Positions 23,773 through 32,100 of a stretch of DNA of 37,494 bases are shown here, piece after piece; position 1 is the stretch's first letter; each line of letters begins with the position of its first letter. Source of the DNA: a virus; IMG/VR virus record IMGVR_UViG_3300015242_000032, positions 1-37,494 of that record. One strand, given 5' to 3'. A program made the position numbers and the translations under genes. The notes beneath the pieces were generated by a model, which was not told the DNA's origin, made no database searches, and saw only the letters and a program-made list of their open reading frames with translations.

Positions 23773-23847
23773 TTTTCGGTGTCTCCTTTCCCCTGTCCCG
23801 TAGACAGGAACATTAGTCCGCCATAGTCGCCTTTTGGCGGCAGCGGG

Positions 23848-24339
23848 TTACGACACGTACTTGGAATACGACCCGCGACGGCCGCCGTACATGCCGAGCG
23901 AAGCCGCTGCCGCCGGATTCATTTTCCCGCCGGACGTTTTCGAAGCCGAAGCCGCGATCGCCGGCGCTTGCTGTTGATACGCCGGCGCCGGGATGGTGAA
24001 ATTCAACGGCCCGTACTGGCCCAGCGAAGCGGTGAGCAACGTCTTTCCGGTGACGATGGTGATCGCGCGGGAAACGGCTTGCACCGAACCGCCGACCAGA
24101 ACGCCTTCGGCAAGATCGTGGCTCATCTTTTTAATCAAATATGCGCCAACGAATGCGACGCCGAGGGCCATGCCTACGCCTCCCCAACCCACGGACAGCG
24201 AAGGGCTGATCATGTTCGGGATGGTTGCGGCACCCACTGCGCCGCCGAGAGCTCCCGCCACTTTCACGGCCAGCTTATTCATATCTCCGGCAGCAAACGG
24301 GTTTCGACGTCGATGATGGTGATGTCTGTGACGCGCCAT
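23848..24339 (-). CDS. Gly/Ala-rich membrane protein with His/Arg-rich start (163 aa)
   Basis: MARHRHHHHRRRNPFAAGDM is strongly basic, followed by Gly-rich apolar segments (VAGALGGAVGAATIP and GWGGVGMALGVAFVGAYLI) and a third region VLVGGSVQAVSRAITIV. The C-terminal tail is Ala/Gln-rich and ends GGRRGSYSKYVS. Start 24339 is fixed by AAGGAGGAAC just upstream; the longer frame to 24423 is rejected. In context a virion membrane protein, possibly with the basic end touching DNA. Confidence 0.65.
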   Translation of the reverse strand: MARHRHHHHRRRNPFAAGDMNKLAVKVAGALGGAVGAATIPNMISPSLSVGWGGVGMALGVAFVGAYLIKKMSHDLAEGVLVGGSVQAVSRAITIVTGKTLLTASLGQYGPLNFTIPAPAYQQQAPAIAASASKTSGGKMNPAAAASLGMYGGRRGSYSKYVS

Positions 24340-24424
24340 AGTTCCTCCTTCCCCGCCTGAGTTTTCGGTTCGAACGCGACGGCGGCGAGCGTCGTACGTC
24401 GGATTGACAAGGCGGACGTGCATG

Positions 24425-25102
24425 TCAGCCTTTCAAACTTAGGTCGTCCGAAATGTCGTACCGGCCACCCTTGAAAAAGCATTCGCCGGTATACGGATCG
24501 ACAAGCAAAGCCATCTTCGTCCCGTCAAAGCTGCTGAGCGACGAGATCGGCATCCTGTAGCTGCCGACCGAGCCCCACCGCGCGCTGCCGGTAGTGGTGA
24601 CGAGGATGATTTGCGAAATCGGATGAAACACTAGAAAATTTTGAAACTTTTCTGACGCGACTCGTTCCAGCAATTGCTTGCGCTTCGGCGCTTCGTATTC
24701 TTTTTCCCCTGGCGTGAGATGGCTTTGCCCATGCTGATCCACGCGATAGGGATTTTTCTCCGGGCGTTTTTGATCAGGTACGTCCGGCATCGCGGCCAAT
24801 CCACGGCGAATCGGCAGACGCGACACAATCAACAAATCGCCTTCCGGCAAAGATCGCGCGATCGCAGGACCAGCCTCCGGCCAGTACAAGCGGCGGCCAA
24901 CGCCGTCGGCGTCTTCCAGGTCCATGCGGCATCCCTGATCGGGCTCAAAATAAATCGTTTCCAGGACGCCAAAGACGTTGTAGCCGACTCCCGGACCAGC
25001 CATCATTCGTTCGCGCTTGATTTTTAGCGAGAAGTCGAGATCCTTCGCCGCGCCGATGACGATGTTGGCCTTTGAAATTCCGTGTTCAGTTCCCGCTAGC
25101 AT
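24425..25102 (-). CDS. Unknown protein of the structural block (225 aa)
   Basis: Begins MLAGTEHGISKANIVIGAAK; a charged central linker (RPEKNPYRVDQHGQ) divides two beta-rich parts. The last 70 residues (LVFHPISQIILVTTTG ... ALLVDPYTGECFFKGGRYDI) have the same sense as the end of the protein at 25437 (Tyr-Asp, then GG-x-Y near the C-terminus), so the two may be related. AAGGAA precedes the ATG. A minor virion protein is likely by position only. Confidence 0.55.
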   Translation of the reverse strand: MLAGTEHGISKANIVIGAAKDLDFSLKIKRERMMAGPGVGYNVFGVLETIYFEPDQGCRMDLEDADGVGRRLYWPEAGPAIARSLPEGDLLIVSRLPIRRGLAAMPDVPDQKRPEKNPYRVDQHGQSHLTPGEKEYEAPKRKQLLERVASEKFQNFLVFHPISQIILVTTTGSARWGSVGSYRMPISSLSSFDGTKMALLVDPYTGECFFKGGRYDISDDLSLKG

Positions 25103-25203
25103 AAAATTCCTTCCCGTGATAAGAACTTGACCGGGCCGATTCAGAGAGAATCTGACATCCGGTGTACGCGCGCTCAGTCCGGTATGAATCGGTCCCTCCG
25201 TGT
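25103..25203 (-). other. 101-bp gap
   Basis: No open frame or strong hairpin is visible between the two minus-strand genes; a promoter here cannot be excluded. Confidence 0.4.
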
Positions 25204-25437
25204 TTAGTTCCCGCTAGCATTTACGTCCTTCCCAACGCTGTTATTTACACGATGCGTAAGACCGTGCCCCTCGTACAGCGGGCAGTCTTTGTGCGTTTCC
25301 ATGTAATCTAAAAAAAACTTACGACCGTGTTCGGAATGCAACCAATAACAACCGAACTTAAATGTCCCCTTGATTCCGACCGCAATTCCGGCCAGAAAGG
25401 TAAAAATTGCCGCGACGATGATCGATTCGAGATTCAC
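25204..25437 (-). CDS. Small N-anchored membrane protein, GTG start (77 aa)
   Basis: VNLESIIVAAIFTFLAGIAV is a membrane helix right at the start, followed by a polar domain with two Cys (FGCYW, KDCPLY) and His residues. The GTG overlaps the preceding TAG by one base, so translation is coupled to the gene at 25437. Function unknown; a virion membrane protein would fit. Confidence 0.6.
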   Translation of the reverse strand: MNLESIIVAAIFTFLAGIAVGIKGTFKFGCYWLHSEHGRKFFLDYMETHKDCPLYEGHGLTHRVNNSVGKDVNASGN

Positions 25438-26183
25438 TAGTTGTCTATCCCTTCGATCTTCGCGACGTACTCGCCGCCGATCAGAAAGATTCTCGGCTGC
25501 GGACTTCGGCGGTCATACATCAGCCGGGGACGACGGCCGGTCCTGTCTCCGAATTTGTGTCCGTAGTCGGACGCGATCCCGTTGACGTGCATTTTCCGGG
25601 CGCGGTAGGCAATCAACATGCATTCGCCTAGGTCGATCATCTCTTTCGAGTTGTCCACGCTGAGTTGCGTCAATTGCCCGCGCGTGATTTTCTGATCGCC
25701 GCCGATAAAATAAATCTGCGTTCCCGTGGGATTCGCCGCCACCTGCACATCCTTGCCGACGAAATCCAGTTCTCCCCATTTCCATCCGCCTGTGCGCTTC
25801 ACCTCGAGCTGACACAGCACGCCGAGTTGCGCGAGAGTTGCCGGACGTGGTTCCGGCTCTTCGTAGGTGTCCACATTCGGGCACGGCTCGCCGCGAAAGT
25901 CTTCGCACAGTTCGGAAGCGCCTTGCAGCCCGTGACGTTGCGTTTTTTGTTCTTCGGATACCTCCGAAGGATTCGCCATCATCACCACGAGTTCCGCCGG
26001 ATTTTCCAGCCGACACGAATTCTCGTTCAGCGGATGCAGCACTTCCACCAAGCGCCCGGAACCTTTCACACGCGCGCCGCGTGGAAACGCGATGCGTACG
26101 CGGTGCCCCTTGCGCGTCACGGTGCGAACTTTTTCGCCGCCGTGCAGCGTGGAGAAGTGCTCGATTCTGAATCGTCCAGACAT
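25437..26183 (-). CDS. Unknown protein of the structural block (248 aa)
   Basis: MSGRFRIEHFSTLHGGEKVR then beta-type basic sequence, a Cys-containing middle (LCEDFRGEPCPNV) and a C-terminal domain ending IFLIGGEYVAKIEGIDN. The phrase RPRLMYDRRSPQPRIFLIGG reads like a small beta domain found in phage proteins of unknown role. The ATG follows the TAG of the upstream gene at once. Possibly related to the 24425 protein at its C-terminus. Confidence 0.55.
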   Translation of the reverse strand: MSGRFRIEHFSTLHGGEKVRTVTRKGHRVRIAFPRGARVKGSGRLVEVLHPLNENSCRLENPAELVVMMANPSEVSEEQKTQRHGLQGASELCEDFRGEPCPNVDTYEEPEPRPATLAQLGVLCQLEVKRTGGWKWGELDFVGKDVQVAANPTGTQIYFIGGDQKITRGQLTQLSVDNSKEMIDLGECMLIAYRARKMHVNGIASDYGHKFGDRTGRRPRLMYDRRSPQPRIFLIGGEYVAKIEGIDN

Positions 26184-26384
26184 CTATGCGCTTTTCGCTT
26201 TTTTCGTCGATGACACTTCGCTGGGATCAAATGCGACGACCAGCCCGTGCTTTTTGCTTTTCTTGTCGTAGATGCGAACGTCGATCTTGTGGGCCGGCTT
26301 TAGCTGGATGGATTCCACACGCCCGGAGACTTCGTTTTCGCCCTCCATCACCAGGACCGGATCGCCTACTTCGAATTCCTGCAT
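26184..26384 (-). CDS. Small SH3-like beta protein (66 aa)
   Basis: MQEFEVGDPVLVMEGENEVS then GRVESIQLKPAHKIDVRIYD has the pattern of a small SH3/KOW-like barrel (a G-D-P-V-L strand, then a modified-V strand), with a Lys-rich tail (KKSKKHGLV, TKKAKSA). GGGGAGGAAAT is one of the best ribosome sites in the window, suggesting high expression. Function unknown. Confidence 0.62.
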   Translation of the reverse strand: MQEFEVGDPVLVMEGENEVSGRVESIQLKPAHKIDVRIYDKKSKKHGLVVAFDPSEVSSTKKAKSA

Positions 26385-26396
26385 ATTTCCTCCCCT

Positions 26397-27206
26397 TTAG
26401 CGGCGTCTGCCGCCCATGTACGAATTCAGTAAAACAAAACCTGCAATCCCGAAGCCGATGTACAACGCGTTGCTTTCCAGCCATGCGACGATATCAGTCG
26501 TAGGGGTCGCGCCGGGCGCCGTCGATCTTGTTGGCGTCGATACAATCGATATATTCGAAGTCGTTACATTATTCCCAACGATTTGACGCAGAACTCCATC
26601 GCAAACGGATTTAGCATCGCTCAAGAAAGCGTTCCCAACTGTGTCTAAAATTGAAAATTGAAAGTGGATCGCTGAGCCTGTCCCAAATATTTTATTTAGA
26701 ACCGTTTCATCGTTGCTTGATTCCGCTACAGACATTCCGTGAGAGGCTAGAGCGGACGCGAATTGAGACATTGCTGAATCCGGAGAAACTGTCAAATCTC
26801 CTGGTCCACCAACGACAGTAGCCGTATACAGCAGCGTGCTGCCGCTCGGCACCTGAGCTGCCGGAGCCGGATTCGTCCCTCCGGTATACGTGACGATGGT
26901 TCCTTCTCCGGACTGAAGGCCTCCGTATCTTTCCAACAGCGTTGCAACGTCCGTGTCTCCGGCCATCAAAGTTTGAATATCGGTATCGGTTGCGCCGACC
27001 GCACTCAACGCGGCCAGAGTTCCGGAGTCGAGCCCCGCGGCGAGCGCCGCTTGCATTTGAGAATTAGAAACGGCGCCCAGGGAACGCGCACCGGGCGCGT
27101 AACCTAACGACCGCGCGCCTGCCGCGTAGCCTAGAGACCGGGCTCCAGGCGCATATCCCATGCCGGGAAGGATTTCCGCATCCGGAGGGCGATTCAGAAA
27201 TAACAT
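26397..27206 (-). CDS. Tail-anchored membrane protein with YAPGARSLG repeats (269 aa)
   Basis: The N-terminus holds three near-identical 9-residue repeats (YAPGARSLG, YAAGARSLG, YAPGARSLG) after MLFLNRPPDAEILPGMG. The middle contains alpha-helical and Thr/Ser-rich parts. The C-terminus is a membrane helix (ALYIGFGIAGFVLLNSYMG) ending GGRRR. GGAGG stands 9 nt before the ATG, which shares a base with the preceding TAA. The same C-terminal design occurs in the next two larger late proteins. Probably a virion membrane protein. Confidence 0.65.
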   Translation of the reverse strand: MLFLNRPPDAEILPGMGYAPGARSLGYAAGARSLGYAPGARSLGAVSNSQMQAALAAGLDSGTLAALSAVGATDTDIQTLMAGDTDVATLLERYGGLQSGEGTIVTYTGGTNPAPAAQVPSGSTLLYTATVVGGPGDLTVSPDSAMSQFASALASHGMSVAESSNDETVLNKIFGTGSAIHFQFSILDTVGNAFLSDAKSVCDGVLRQIVGNNVTTSNISIVSTPTRSTAPGATPTTDIVAWLESNALYIGFGIAGFVLLNSYMGGRRR

Positions 27207-27973
27207 TATCGCCGCCTCCGTTTTGGCCGTGACGAAACGTACGAAGTCACAATCGAACCGACCACGAAGAGCCCTGCCAGAACTCCCCAATTCGGCACGC
27301 CTGCAACGAACGTCTGATCCGTGAACCACGACGCGATACTGGAAACCGCGCCGGAAATATCCACGGCCGCAGGTTTTGCGATCAACTGGCCTTGATTCGC
27401 GAGCGCCTGGCCCTGCGCCGTCAGGTGTCCCGCGGCGTTCACCAATTGGCCGGACGCGCTGAGGATTTGCGCCGCGTTCGTCAGCACGCCGCTGAAGCTT
27501 TTGCCCGTCGTGGGATCGACGAGCCCCGAAACATTTTGCGCGGATTGCGTCTGCACGTTGCTCGTTGCCGAGCCGGTGGTCGCTTCCGTCACCGTTTGCG
27601 CAATGTGCATTGGCACCATCTGCCCAGTCTGAATATTTAAATATTGGTCCGCGCCTACAAGCTGGAATTCCGTTCCAATCGTCGGTGGATAAAACGAACT
27701 GAGCGGCGGCGTGACGATGTTCGGCAACGGCAAATCCGAAATGTAGGTCGGAGGCTCCATCGGCGGCGAGAAGGGTTCCGGTGGAATCAGATCGCCGGTA
27801 TCGGTGTACGTCGTGTCGAATTGCAGATCCATTGCACCGAGACTTTTTCTGACTGGGCTCCAAGTGGAGCCCAGACCCGAACCGCACTGGCATTCACGGC
27901 TTCCGCACGACGCACACCCGTGCAGCGAGAGCGTGAGGTTCGGCAACGGCGAATTTAGTTTCGCGTAAGCCAC
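27206..27973 (-). CDS. Tail-anchored membrane protein ending in RRRR (255 aa)
   Basis: GTG 27973 is chosen: it follows GGAGGG by 9 nt and gives VAYAKLNSPLPNLTLSLHGC, like the MAYA starts of two neighbours. The CASCGSRECQC cluster follows, then the hairpin copy F in frame (GSGLGSTWSP). The body is Pro-rich then helical Ala/Gln-rich, and the end is a membrane helix (WGVLAGLFVVGSIVTSYVS) with RPKRRRR. The alternative start is ATG 27832 (MDLQFD), 20 nt after the hairpin, but it has no ribosome site. Confidence 0.58.
   Translation of the reverse strand: MAYAKLNSPLPNLTLSLHGCASCGSRECQCGSGLGSTWSPVRKSLGAMDLQFDTTYTDTGDLIPPEPFSPPMEPPTYISDLPLPNIVTPPLSSFYPPTIGTEFQLVGADQYLNIQTGQMVPMHIAQTVTEATTGSATSNVQTQSAQNVSGLVDPTTGKSFSGVLTNAAQILSASGQLVNAAGHLTAQGQALANQGQLIAKPAAVDISGAVSSIASWFTDQTFVAGVPNWGVLAGLFVVGSIVTSYVSSRPKRRRR
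27852..27880 (-). repeat. Dispersed RNA hairpin, copy F (inside a coding frame)
   Basis: Sense strand leader TCGGGT, perfect stem CTGGGCTC ... GAGCCCAG (the loop reads CACTTG), ending CCCAGT. It reads as GLGSTWSP in the frame from GTG 27973, or lies 20 nt before ATG 27832. Confidence 0.82.
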
Positions 27974-28179
27974 TGAGGTAGGCCCTCCACGGCTGCAATA
28001 CACATCGGTTTCATTTCTTCTGACCAGCTAAAATGAGTCTTTCCATGCCTACGAGCGTGAGTCACGATAAACTTAGAGATATCTTTTCTTGCGATATCAG
28101 ATTGAAGATTAGAAACCTTCGCCTGCACGCCGCATTCATCGCAACGTACTTCAACCGGAATAGTTTTAACCCCGAACAT
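27955..28179 (-). CDS. Small CxxC zinc-type protein (74 aa)
   Basis: MFGVKTIPVEVRCDECGVQA contains one CxxC; the rest is basic with His (THARRHGKTHFSWS) and one more Cys (KPMCIAA). Start 28179 is chosen because the longer frame runs through the preceding gene. It overlaps the next gene by 19 bp. Function unknown. Confidence 0.55.
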   Translation of the reverse strand: MFGVKTIPVEVRCDECGVQAKVSNLQSDIARKDISKFIVTHARRHGKTHFSWSEEMKPMCIAAVEGLPQWLTRN

Positions 28180-28181
28180 AA

Positions 28182-28517
28182 TCAGCGCCGCCTCCGTCCG
28201 CCGAAGGCTTTCAGCAGCAAAAATCCGGCACCGATCGCAAAAATTGAATTCGGCATTCCGGGAACGAACGTGGAACCGCCGAGCCATGTAAGCGCCTGGT
28301 CCCAAAGGCTGGTGCCCGTTGGGACAGTGGCGGTGCTGATCGAAAATTGTCCTCCCGGCCCCATCGAAATACTGGTGAGTGGGGCGTCCCCTAAGCCTCT
28401 GAAGTTCGGGTGCAACCCAGCACTGCTACGCGTGGACATCGCAGCATAAGATCCGAGCCCCCTCAGACTCGGATGAAGCCCGGAAGTGTTTCGCGTGTTG
28501 TTTGACGCGTAAGCCAT
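28182..28517 (-). CDS. Tail-anchored membrane protein with duplicated GLHPSLRGLG motif (111 aa)
   Basis: MAYASNNTRNTSGLHPSLRG then a second copy, STRSSAGLHPNFRGLG, about 20 residues later. A Gly-rich stretch (SMGPGGQFSIS) leads to a Trp-containing part and a membrane helix (IFAIGAGFLLLKAFGG) with RRRR end. The ATG shares a base with the preceding TAA (TAATG). The repeated motif also occurs in the proteins at 28517 and, in part, 29443. Confidence 0.65.
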   Translation of the reverse strand: MAYASNNTRNTSGLHPSLRGLGSYAAMSTRSSAGLHPNFRGLGDAPLTSISMGPGGQFSISTATVPTGTSLWDQALTWLGGSTFVPGMPNSIFAIGAGFLLLKAFGGRRRR

Positions 28518-29443
28518 TATGCGAAACTCCAAACGAGAGCTGCTCCGCCGAGCAGCCATACCCACGCGGGAATCGGCGAACTTGGCGCTGAGGATTGACG
28601 CAGCGCATCGGCTTGCGAGAGCAAAGCGTTGGCTGTCGTGGTATCTCCCGACGCTTGTGCAGCGCTGGCTTGCTGTGTGAGTTGCGCGATCTGAGTTTGC
28701 GTCGCGGTGTTTTGCGCCGCCGTTGCGGACGCCGCGTTCTCGGCCATCGCCGCGTACCGCGCTTTCCAATAAATCACCATCGCTTTCAGGATCACGCCCA
28801 TTTCGCAGTTGCTATTGCAGAATGGATGCGTATTGATGGCCGCGCCGCCGTGCGCCTGAAACTGCGAATAAATTTCGTCGAGGCTGGCCGCGGCGTCGGA
28901 CGGAAGAGCCTGCCCGTTCTGCACGGCTTGCGTGATTACGCTGAACGCATTGTTGACGGCGGGAAGCGCGGCGCAGCCGAACGTCAAATCGCGCTTTACT
29001 GCTTGCGCGTGATGCTGAAAAATCGCGCTGATCAATCCGACGAGAGCGCCGACGCCTGCGATCATCCAACCAATGACGGGTACGGCCGTAGCGGGAATAA
29101 GATGCGCCATAGAAAGAATTCCGGTGGTCGCTGCGGTAGTCGATAGACCGATGCCGCTGGCCGTCGAAAGCAGATTCATCGGCGGCGCCGTTTGTCCGGC
29201 GCACTGCGCGGAATAGCTTCCGATGTTGAACTGCGCGGCCGCAATCTGCGATTCCGCGCTGCTGAGCCATGCCGGATTCTGAAAATCTTTTGGATTGAGG
29301 TTCAGTCCCGCGCTTTGCTGGATGGCTTGCTGCAAGGCGTCATGCGGAGTGATGGCCACGGAAGAATCTCCGAGGAATCCCATCCCTCTTAAACTGGGGT
29401 GAAGTCCGGAATTGTTTCGCGTGGATAGAGCGGCGTAGGCCAT
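28517..29443 (-). CDS. Membrane protein with GLHPSLRGMG N-terminus (308 aa)
   Basis: MAYAALSTRNNSGLHPSLRG then helical Ala/Gln-rich sequence; a hydrophobic region in the middle (IPATAVPVIGWMIAGVGALV and GLISAIF) could insert in a membrane; CNSNCEMG is a Cys pair. A long helical region (AQLTQQASAAQASGDTTTAN) precedes a last membrane helix (PAWVWLLGGAALVWSF). Start 29443 shares a base with the preceding TAA. Viral membrane or membrane-remodelling protein is the guess from context. Confidence 0.62.
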   Translation of the reverse strand: MAYAALSTRNNSGLHPSLRGMGFLGDSSVAITPHDALQQAIQQSAGLNLNPKDFQNPAWLSSAESQIAAAQFNIGSYSAQCAGQTAPPMNLLSTASGIGLSTTAATTGILSMAHLIPATAVPVIGWMIAGVGALVGLISAIFQHHAQAVKRDLTFGCAALPAVNNAFSVITQAVQNGQALPSDAAASLDEIYSQFQAHGGAAINTHPFCNSNCEMGVILKAMVIYWKARYAAMAENAASATAAQNTATQTQIAQLTQQASAAQASGDTTTANALLSQADALRQSSAPSSPIPAWVWLLGGAALVWSFA

Positions 29444-30264
29444 TACGATAGCGCCCACCAGAGAAGCCCCACGATTCCGAGTCCAATTAAAAGTTCTTTT
29501 TCCGTGGCAGAAGACATCAGCCCAGACTGCGGAGGCGAAACCATCATCGCGCCGCCCGGACCCATCGCCGGACCTACGACGTTCTGAACCTGCTGGCCGC
29601 TGACGGATCGCAGGATCACGCCCGCATCCTGAAAACCGATTTGTAAATCGCTCATCAGCCCGCCCAGGCCGCGCACGCCGACGCGGGACATTCCGGCCAT
29701 CGTTCCATCAGCGGGATAGTTTCCGTGCGATCCGTCTACCGTTGACCACCATTCGCGTTTGAAAAAATGTGCAGGAGCGGAACCGAATCCAGCGCCCGGG
29801 CGCGCGGCATCCAGCGGATACCAATTCCCGTCCTGCAACACTTCCACGTAGATGTGAGAAAAACTGTCAGGATGTTGGGGATCTGCGGCAATGGTAATAA
29901 ATCGAGTTTCGAAACCGATGGTTCCCAGTAGCGCCGGCAGCATGTTTGAATTGATGTCGTCGCAGTCTCCCGCCATCAAATCAAGTAATTCAGTAGTGGG
30001 GCGAACGGCTTCCTTCGTGACCGGATCGTTCACAAAATAAAAGTTTGCGAGAATCCAATTGTATATCGCGCGGATTTGTCCCCAGGAATCGTACGGTTTC
30101 ACCCCGGCGTTGCGCACGATGTCGATCGCCGTACGGTTGACGTAGGAATCTTTCCAGGCGTCATCAATCAGGCTGCGCAGTTTCCAAATCGTTTGCTCCG
30201 TGCCTGCATCGCCGCCAAGAAGCGGAACGGAATAAATTGCGCCGGTAGTCGCGTGAATTCCCAC
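29443..30264 (-). CDS. Membrane-anchored transglutaminase-like cysteine protease (273 aa)
   Basis: The catalytic triad of the transglutaminase-like fold is visible: C101 in MAGDCDDIN, H137 in FSHIYVEV, D152 in WYPLDAA. The C-terminal part contains MSRVGVRGLGG (close to the RGLG motif of its neighbours), a PPQ-rich link and a final membrane helix (LLIGLGIVGLLWWALS). It is the first gene of the late unit. It could process virion proteins or cut cell-wall peptides at entry. GTG start 30264 has no ribosome site, but no better start exists in frame. Confidence 0.8.
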   Translation of the reverse strand: MGIHATTGAIYSVPLLGGDAGTEQTIWKLRSLIDDAWKDSYVNRTAIDIVRNAGVKPYDSWGQIRAIYNWILANFYFVNDPVTKEAVRPTTELLDLMAGDCDDINSNMLPALLGTIGFETRFITIAADPQHPDSFSHIYVEVLQDGNWYPLDAARPGAGFGSAPAHFFKREWWSTVDGSHGNYPADGTMAGMSRVGVRGLGGLMSDLQIGFQDAGVILRSVSGQQVQNVVGPAMGPGGAMMVSPPQSGLMSSATEKELLIGLGIVGLLWWALS

Positions 30265-30307
30265 GAGGGCGAGGATGCCAGAAGAGTTTTCCGGGCGAAA
30301 CTACATC

Positions 30308-30363
30308 ATGGGTGTCACTACCCGTTATCACATCGGGCGTTACACCCCGGTGTATGGGTGACA
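30308..30363. promoter_or_regulatory. Divergent control region with operator-like repeats
   Basis: Direct repeats ATGGGTGTCA (30308-30317) and ATGGGTGACA (30354-30363) flank the inverted repeat TACACC-CC-GGTGTA (30341-30354). The second repeat overlaps the -35 box of the plus promoter. This lies between the divergent early and late units, where a switch is expected. Confidence 0.5.
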
Positions 30364-30386
30364 TCCGCTTTTCCCTGTGCTCTACT
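30358..30386 (+). promoter_or_regulatory. Sigma70-like promoter of the plus unit
   Basis: -35 GTGACA (30358-30363), 17-bp spacer, -10 TCTACT (30381-30386), 35 bp before the start codon at 30422. Confidence 0.45.
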
Positions 30387-30421
30387 AGGTACGCTTGGCA
30401 ATAGAAATGAGGGCTTTCTTT

Positions 30422-31714
30422 ATGACCACGATGACGCAACCAGCACCAGGAATCCGAATCAAGAAAACTACCTACACCGAAACCCTTCCCACCGATGAAC
30501 AAGTTGACGGCGCGCAGCCATCGCGCTTTTACGCAGATACTTGGGAAAATGTCGTCAATAAACTAACGCAGCCGCAATGGGCCGAGCATTTGGTCCGTGT
30601 GTACCGCGCAGGCGAAAAGTGGGAACAGGGCGCTGCGCCGGTGGATAACACTTTTAGTGGCCCATTCAACGAGGAAGATATTCGCAAGCGATTCGGCGGT
30701 GGGCGATTTTTACTTTGGATGCTGGGGCCGCCCAAGAAACATACGCTTGTAGCAAAATGGCAGGTAGAGCTCGAGGGAGTGCCGATTATCAACAGTATTC
30801 CGACCAATGGACACGGCCCGCAAGATGGCACCAATTCAGTAGCTCTGGAAGCCATGCGTATGTACGCCAATCCAGAATTCATGCGCATGCAAATGCAGAT
30901 GATGATGACGGCGGCGACCGAAGCCATGACCTTGATTAAGAGTCAGATTCCCCAGGCTCAAGACCCTCTCGCCACATTGCGCAACGCAAAAGAGATTCTA
31001 GGCGGCGGTTCGGCGGAACACGGCTTGCTGGATACTCTGCGCGTGTTGAAAGAGCTTGGGCTTGTGGGCTCGCCGGAGAAAAAAGGGATTGATGAAATTC
31101 TTTCCCTGATCACTACATTGAAAACTTCCGGGCTGATTACCAGCGGCGTGCCGAAGGCGGACCTGGCTTCCACGTTCGCATCGAATCTCCCGATGCTGGC
31201 CGACCGTCTGGTTACCGGCTTCCAGGAGAGTCGATTGAAAACGGAAGCGGAAGAGCGCGTACTGCGGATGCAGCGCGGAGAAATACACCCCGGCGATCCC
31301 AACGTCATCACCATGCCGGGGAACCAGCCTCCCCCTGCCGCGGCACCGGCGGCCGCAGCGCAGCAATCTCTCGACCCGCAGATGGTGCAGGCGATTTTGA
31401 TCCGCGATCGCGTCGAGCGACTCGTCGCGGGGATTCGCCAGCCGAATTCCACCGGCGAGGATATGTACGATTATCTCTTGAACGCGTGGCCAGAAGTTCT
31501 CGCGGAGCTTTCCAAATTCAGCAAGGAACAATTGCTGATCTTTTTCAAGTCTCGCGAAATGCAGATGCAGCAACTCGGTTGCGATCTGCTGGCCGAAGTG
31601 GGCGACGATCCGCGCCTGCCGAAGATGATCGAGGAATTTCTAAAAATCGCCAAAGAGAATCCCGCGACGTCCGAGCCCCCGGCATCCACGGTTGCAACCG
31701 CCGGAGCGATTTGA
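30422..31714 (+). CDS. Unknown 430-aa protein, first gene of the plus unit
   Basis: MTTMTQPAPGIRIKKTTYTE then an N-terminal domain with RFYADTWENVVNKLTQPQW and IRKRFGGGRFLLWMLGPP. Then come a Met-rich helical stretch (RMQMQMMMTAATEAM), a domain of helices, a Pro/Ala linker (QPPPAAAPAAAA) and a C-terminal helical domain (QMVQAILIRDRVERL...). The FGGGRF segment recalls unnamed phage proteins. Start 30422 follows GAGGG by 9 nt. It might bind DNA or be a scaffold, but no family is claimed. Confidence 0.6.
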   Translation: MTTMTQPAPGIRIKKTTYTETLPTDEQVDGAQPSRFYADTWENVVNKLTQPQWAEHLVRVYRAGEKWEQGAAPVDNTFSGPFNEEDIRKRFGGGRFLLWMLGPPKKHTLVAKWQVELEGVPIINSIPTNGHGPQDGTNSVALEAMRMYANPEFMRMQMQMMMTAATEAMTLIKSQIPQAQDPLATLRNAKEILGGGSAEHGLLDTLRVLKELGLVGSPEKKGIDEILSLITTLKTSGLITSGVPKADLASTFASNLPMLADRLVTGFQESRLKTEAEERVLRMQRGEIHPGDPNVITMPGNQPPPAAAPAAAAQQSLDPQMVQAILIRDRVERLVAGIRQPNSTGEDMYDYLLNAWPEVLAELSKFSKEQLLIFFKSREMQMQQLGCDLLAEVGDDPRLPKMIEEFLKIAKENPATSEPPASTVATAGAI

Positions 31715-31752
31715 GATGTAAGATCGACGCAACCTGCGAAAGAAAGGACGTG

Positions 31753-31920
31753 ATGCCCTACGATAAAAATGCACCTGAACCGATTTGGGATGGTAGGTCT
31801 TGGACTTGTCCTGCTGGTTATTTTCACGACGCCGACGATCATAAGAAATTCGTTTGGTGTTTTTCACTGGAAAAAGCCAGGAGTATTCTTTCCACCTACA
31901 CCTCAATCCGTTCAGAATAG
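31753..31920 (+). CDS. Small protein (55 aa), overlapped by another frame
   Basis: MPYDKNAPEPIWDGRSWTCP then AGYFHDADDHKKFVWCFS, with two Cys. AAAGGA lies 6 nt before the ATG, which is why it is preferred. A second frame, 31769-31978, begins MHLNRFGMVGLGLVLLVIFT and looks like a membrane protein; both cannot easily be real by chance, and one may be a shadow. Confidence 0.55.
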   Translation: MPYDKNAPEPIWDGRSWTCPAGYFHDADDHKKFVWCFSLEKARSILSTYTSIRSE

Positions 31921-32032
31921 CGAGGGTCGGGAGAGCCGGGTACCGACAGCCGCGAAACTAACTGGCGCTTTACTTTAATCTTTGATAGACTCCGCGCAGG
32001 GTGGGAAGGTAACGCCTCCAATAGTTCTGAGT

Positions 32033-32072
32033 ACGCCCCGCCATAGGTGGTTCGACCATCGCGGGGCGTTTT
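32033..32072 (+). terminator. Rho-independent terminator
   Basis: ACGCCCCGC (32033-32041) pairs with GCGGGGCGT (32061-32069), with an inner stem TGGT/ACCA, followed by TTTTCATTT. It ends the transcript that begins near 30387. Confidence 0.85.
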
Positions 32073-32100
32073 CATTTACCGCACATCCCTTACTTTTTCG

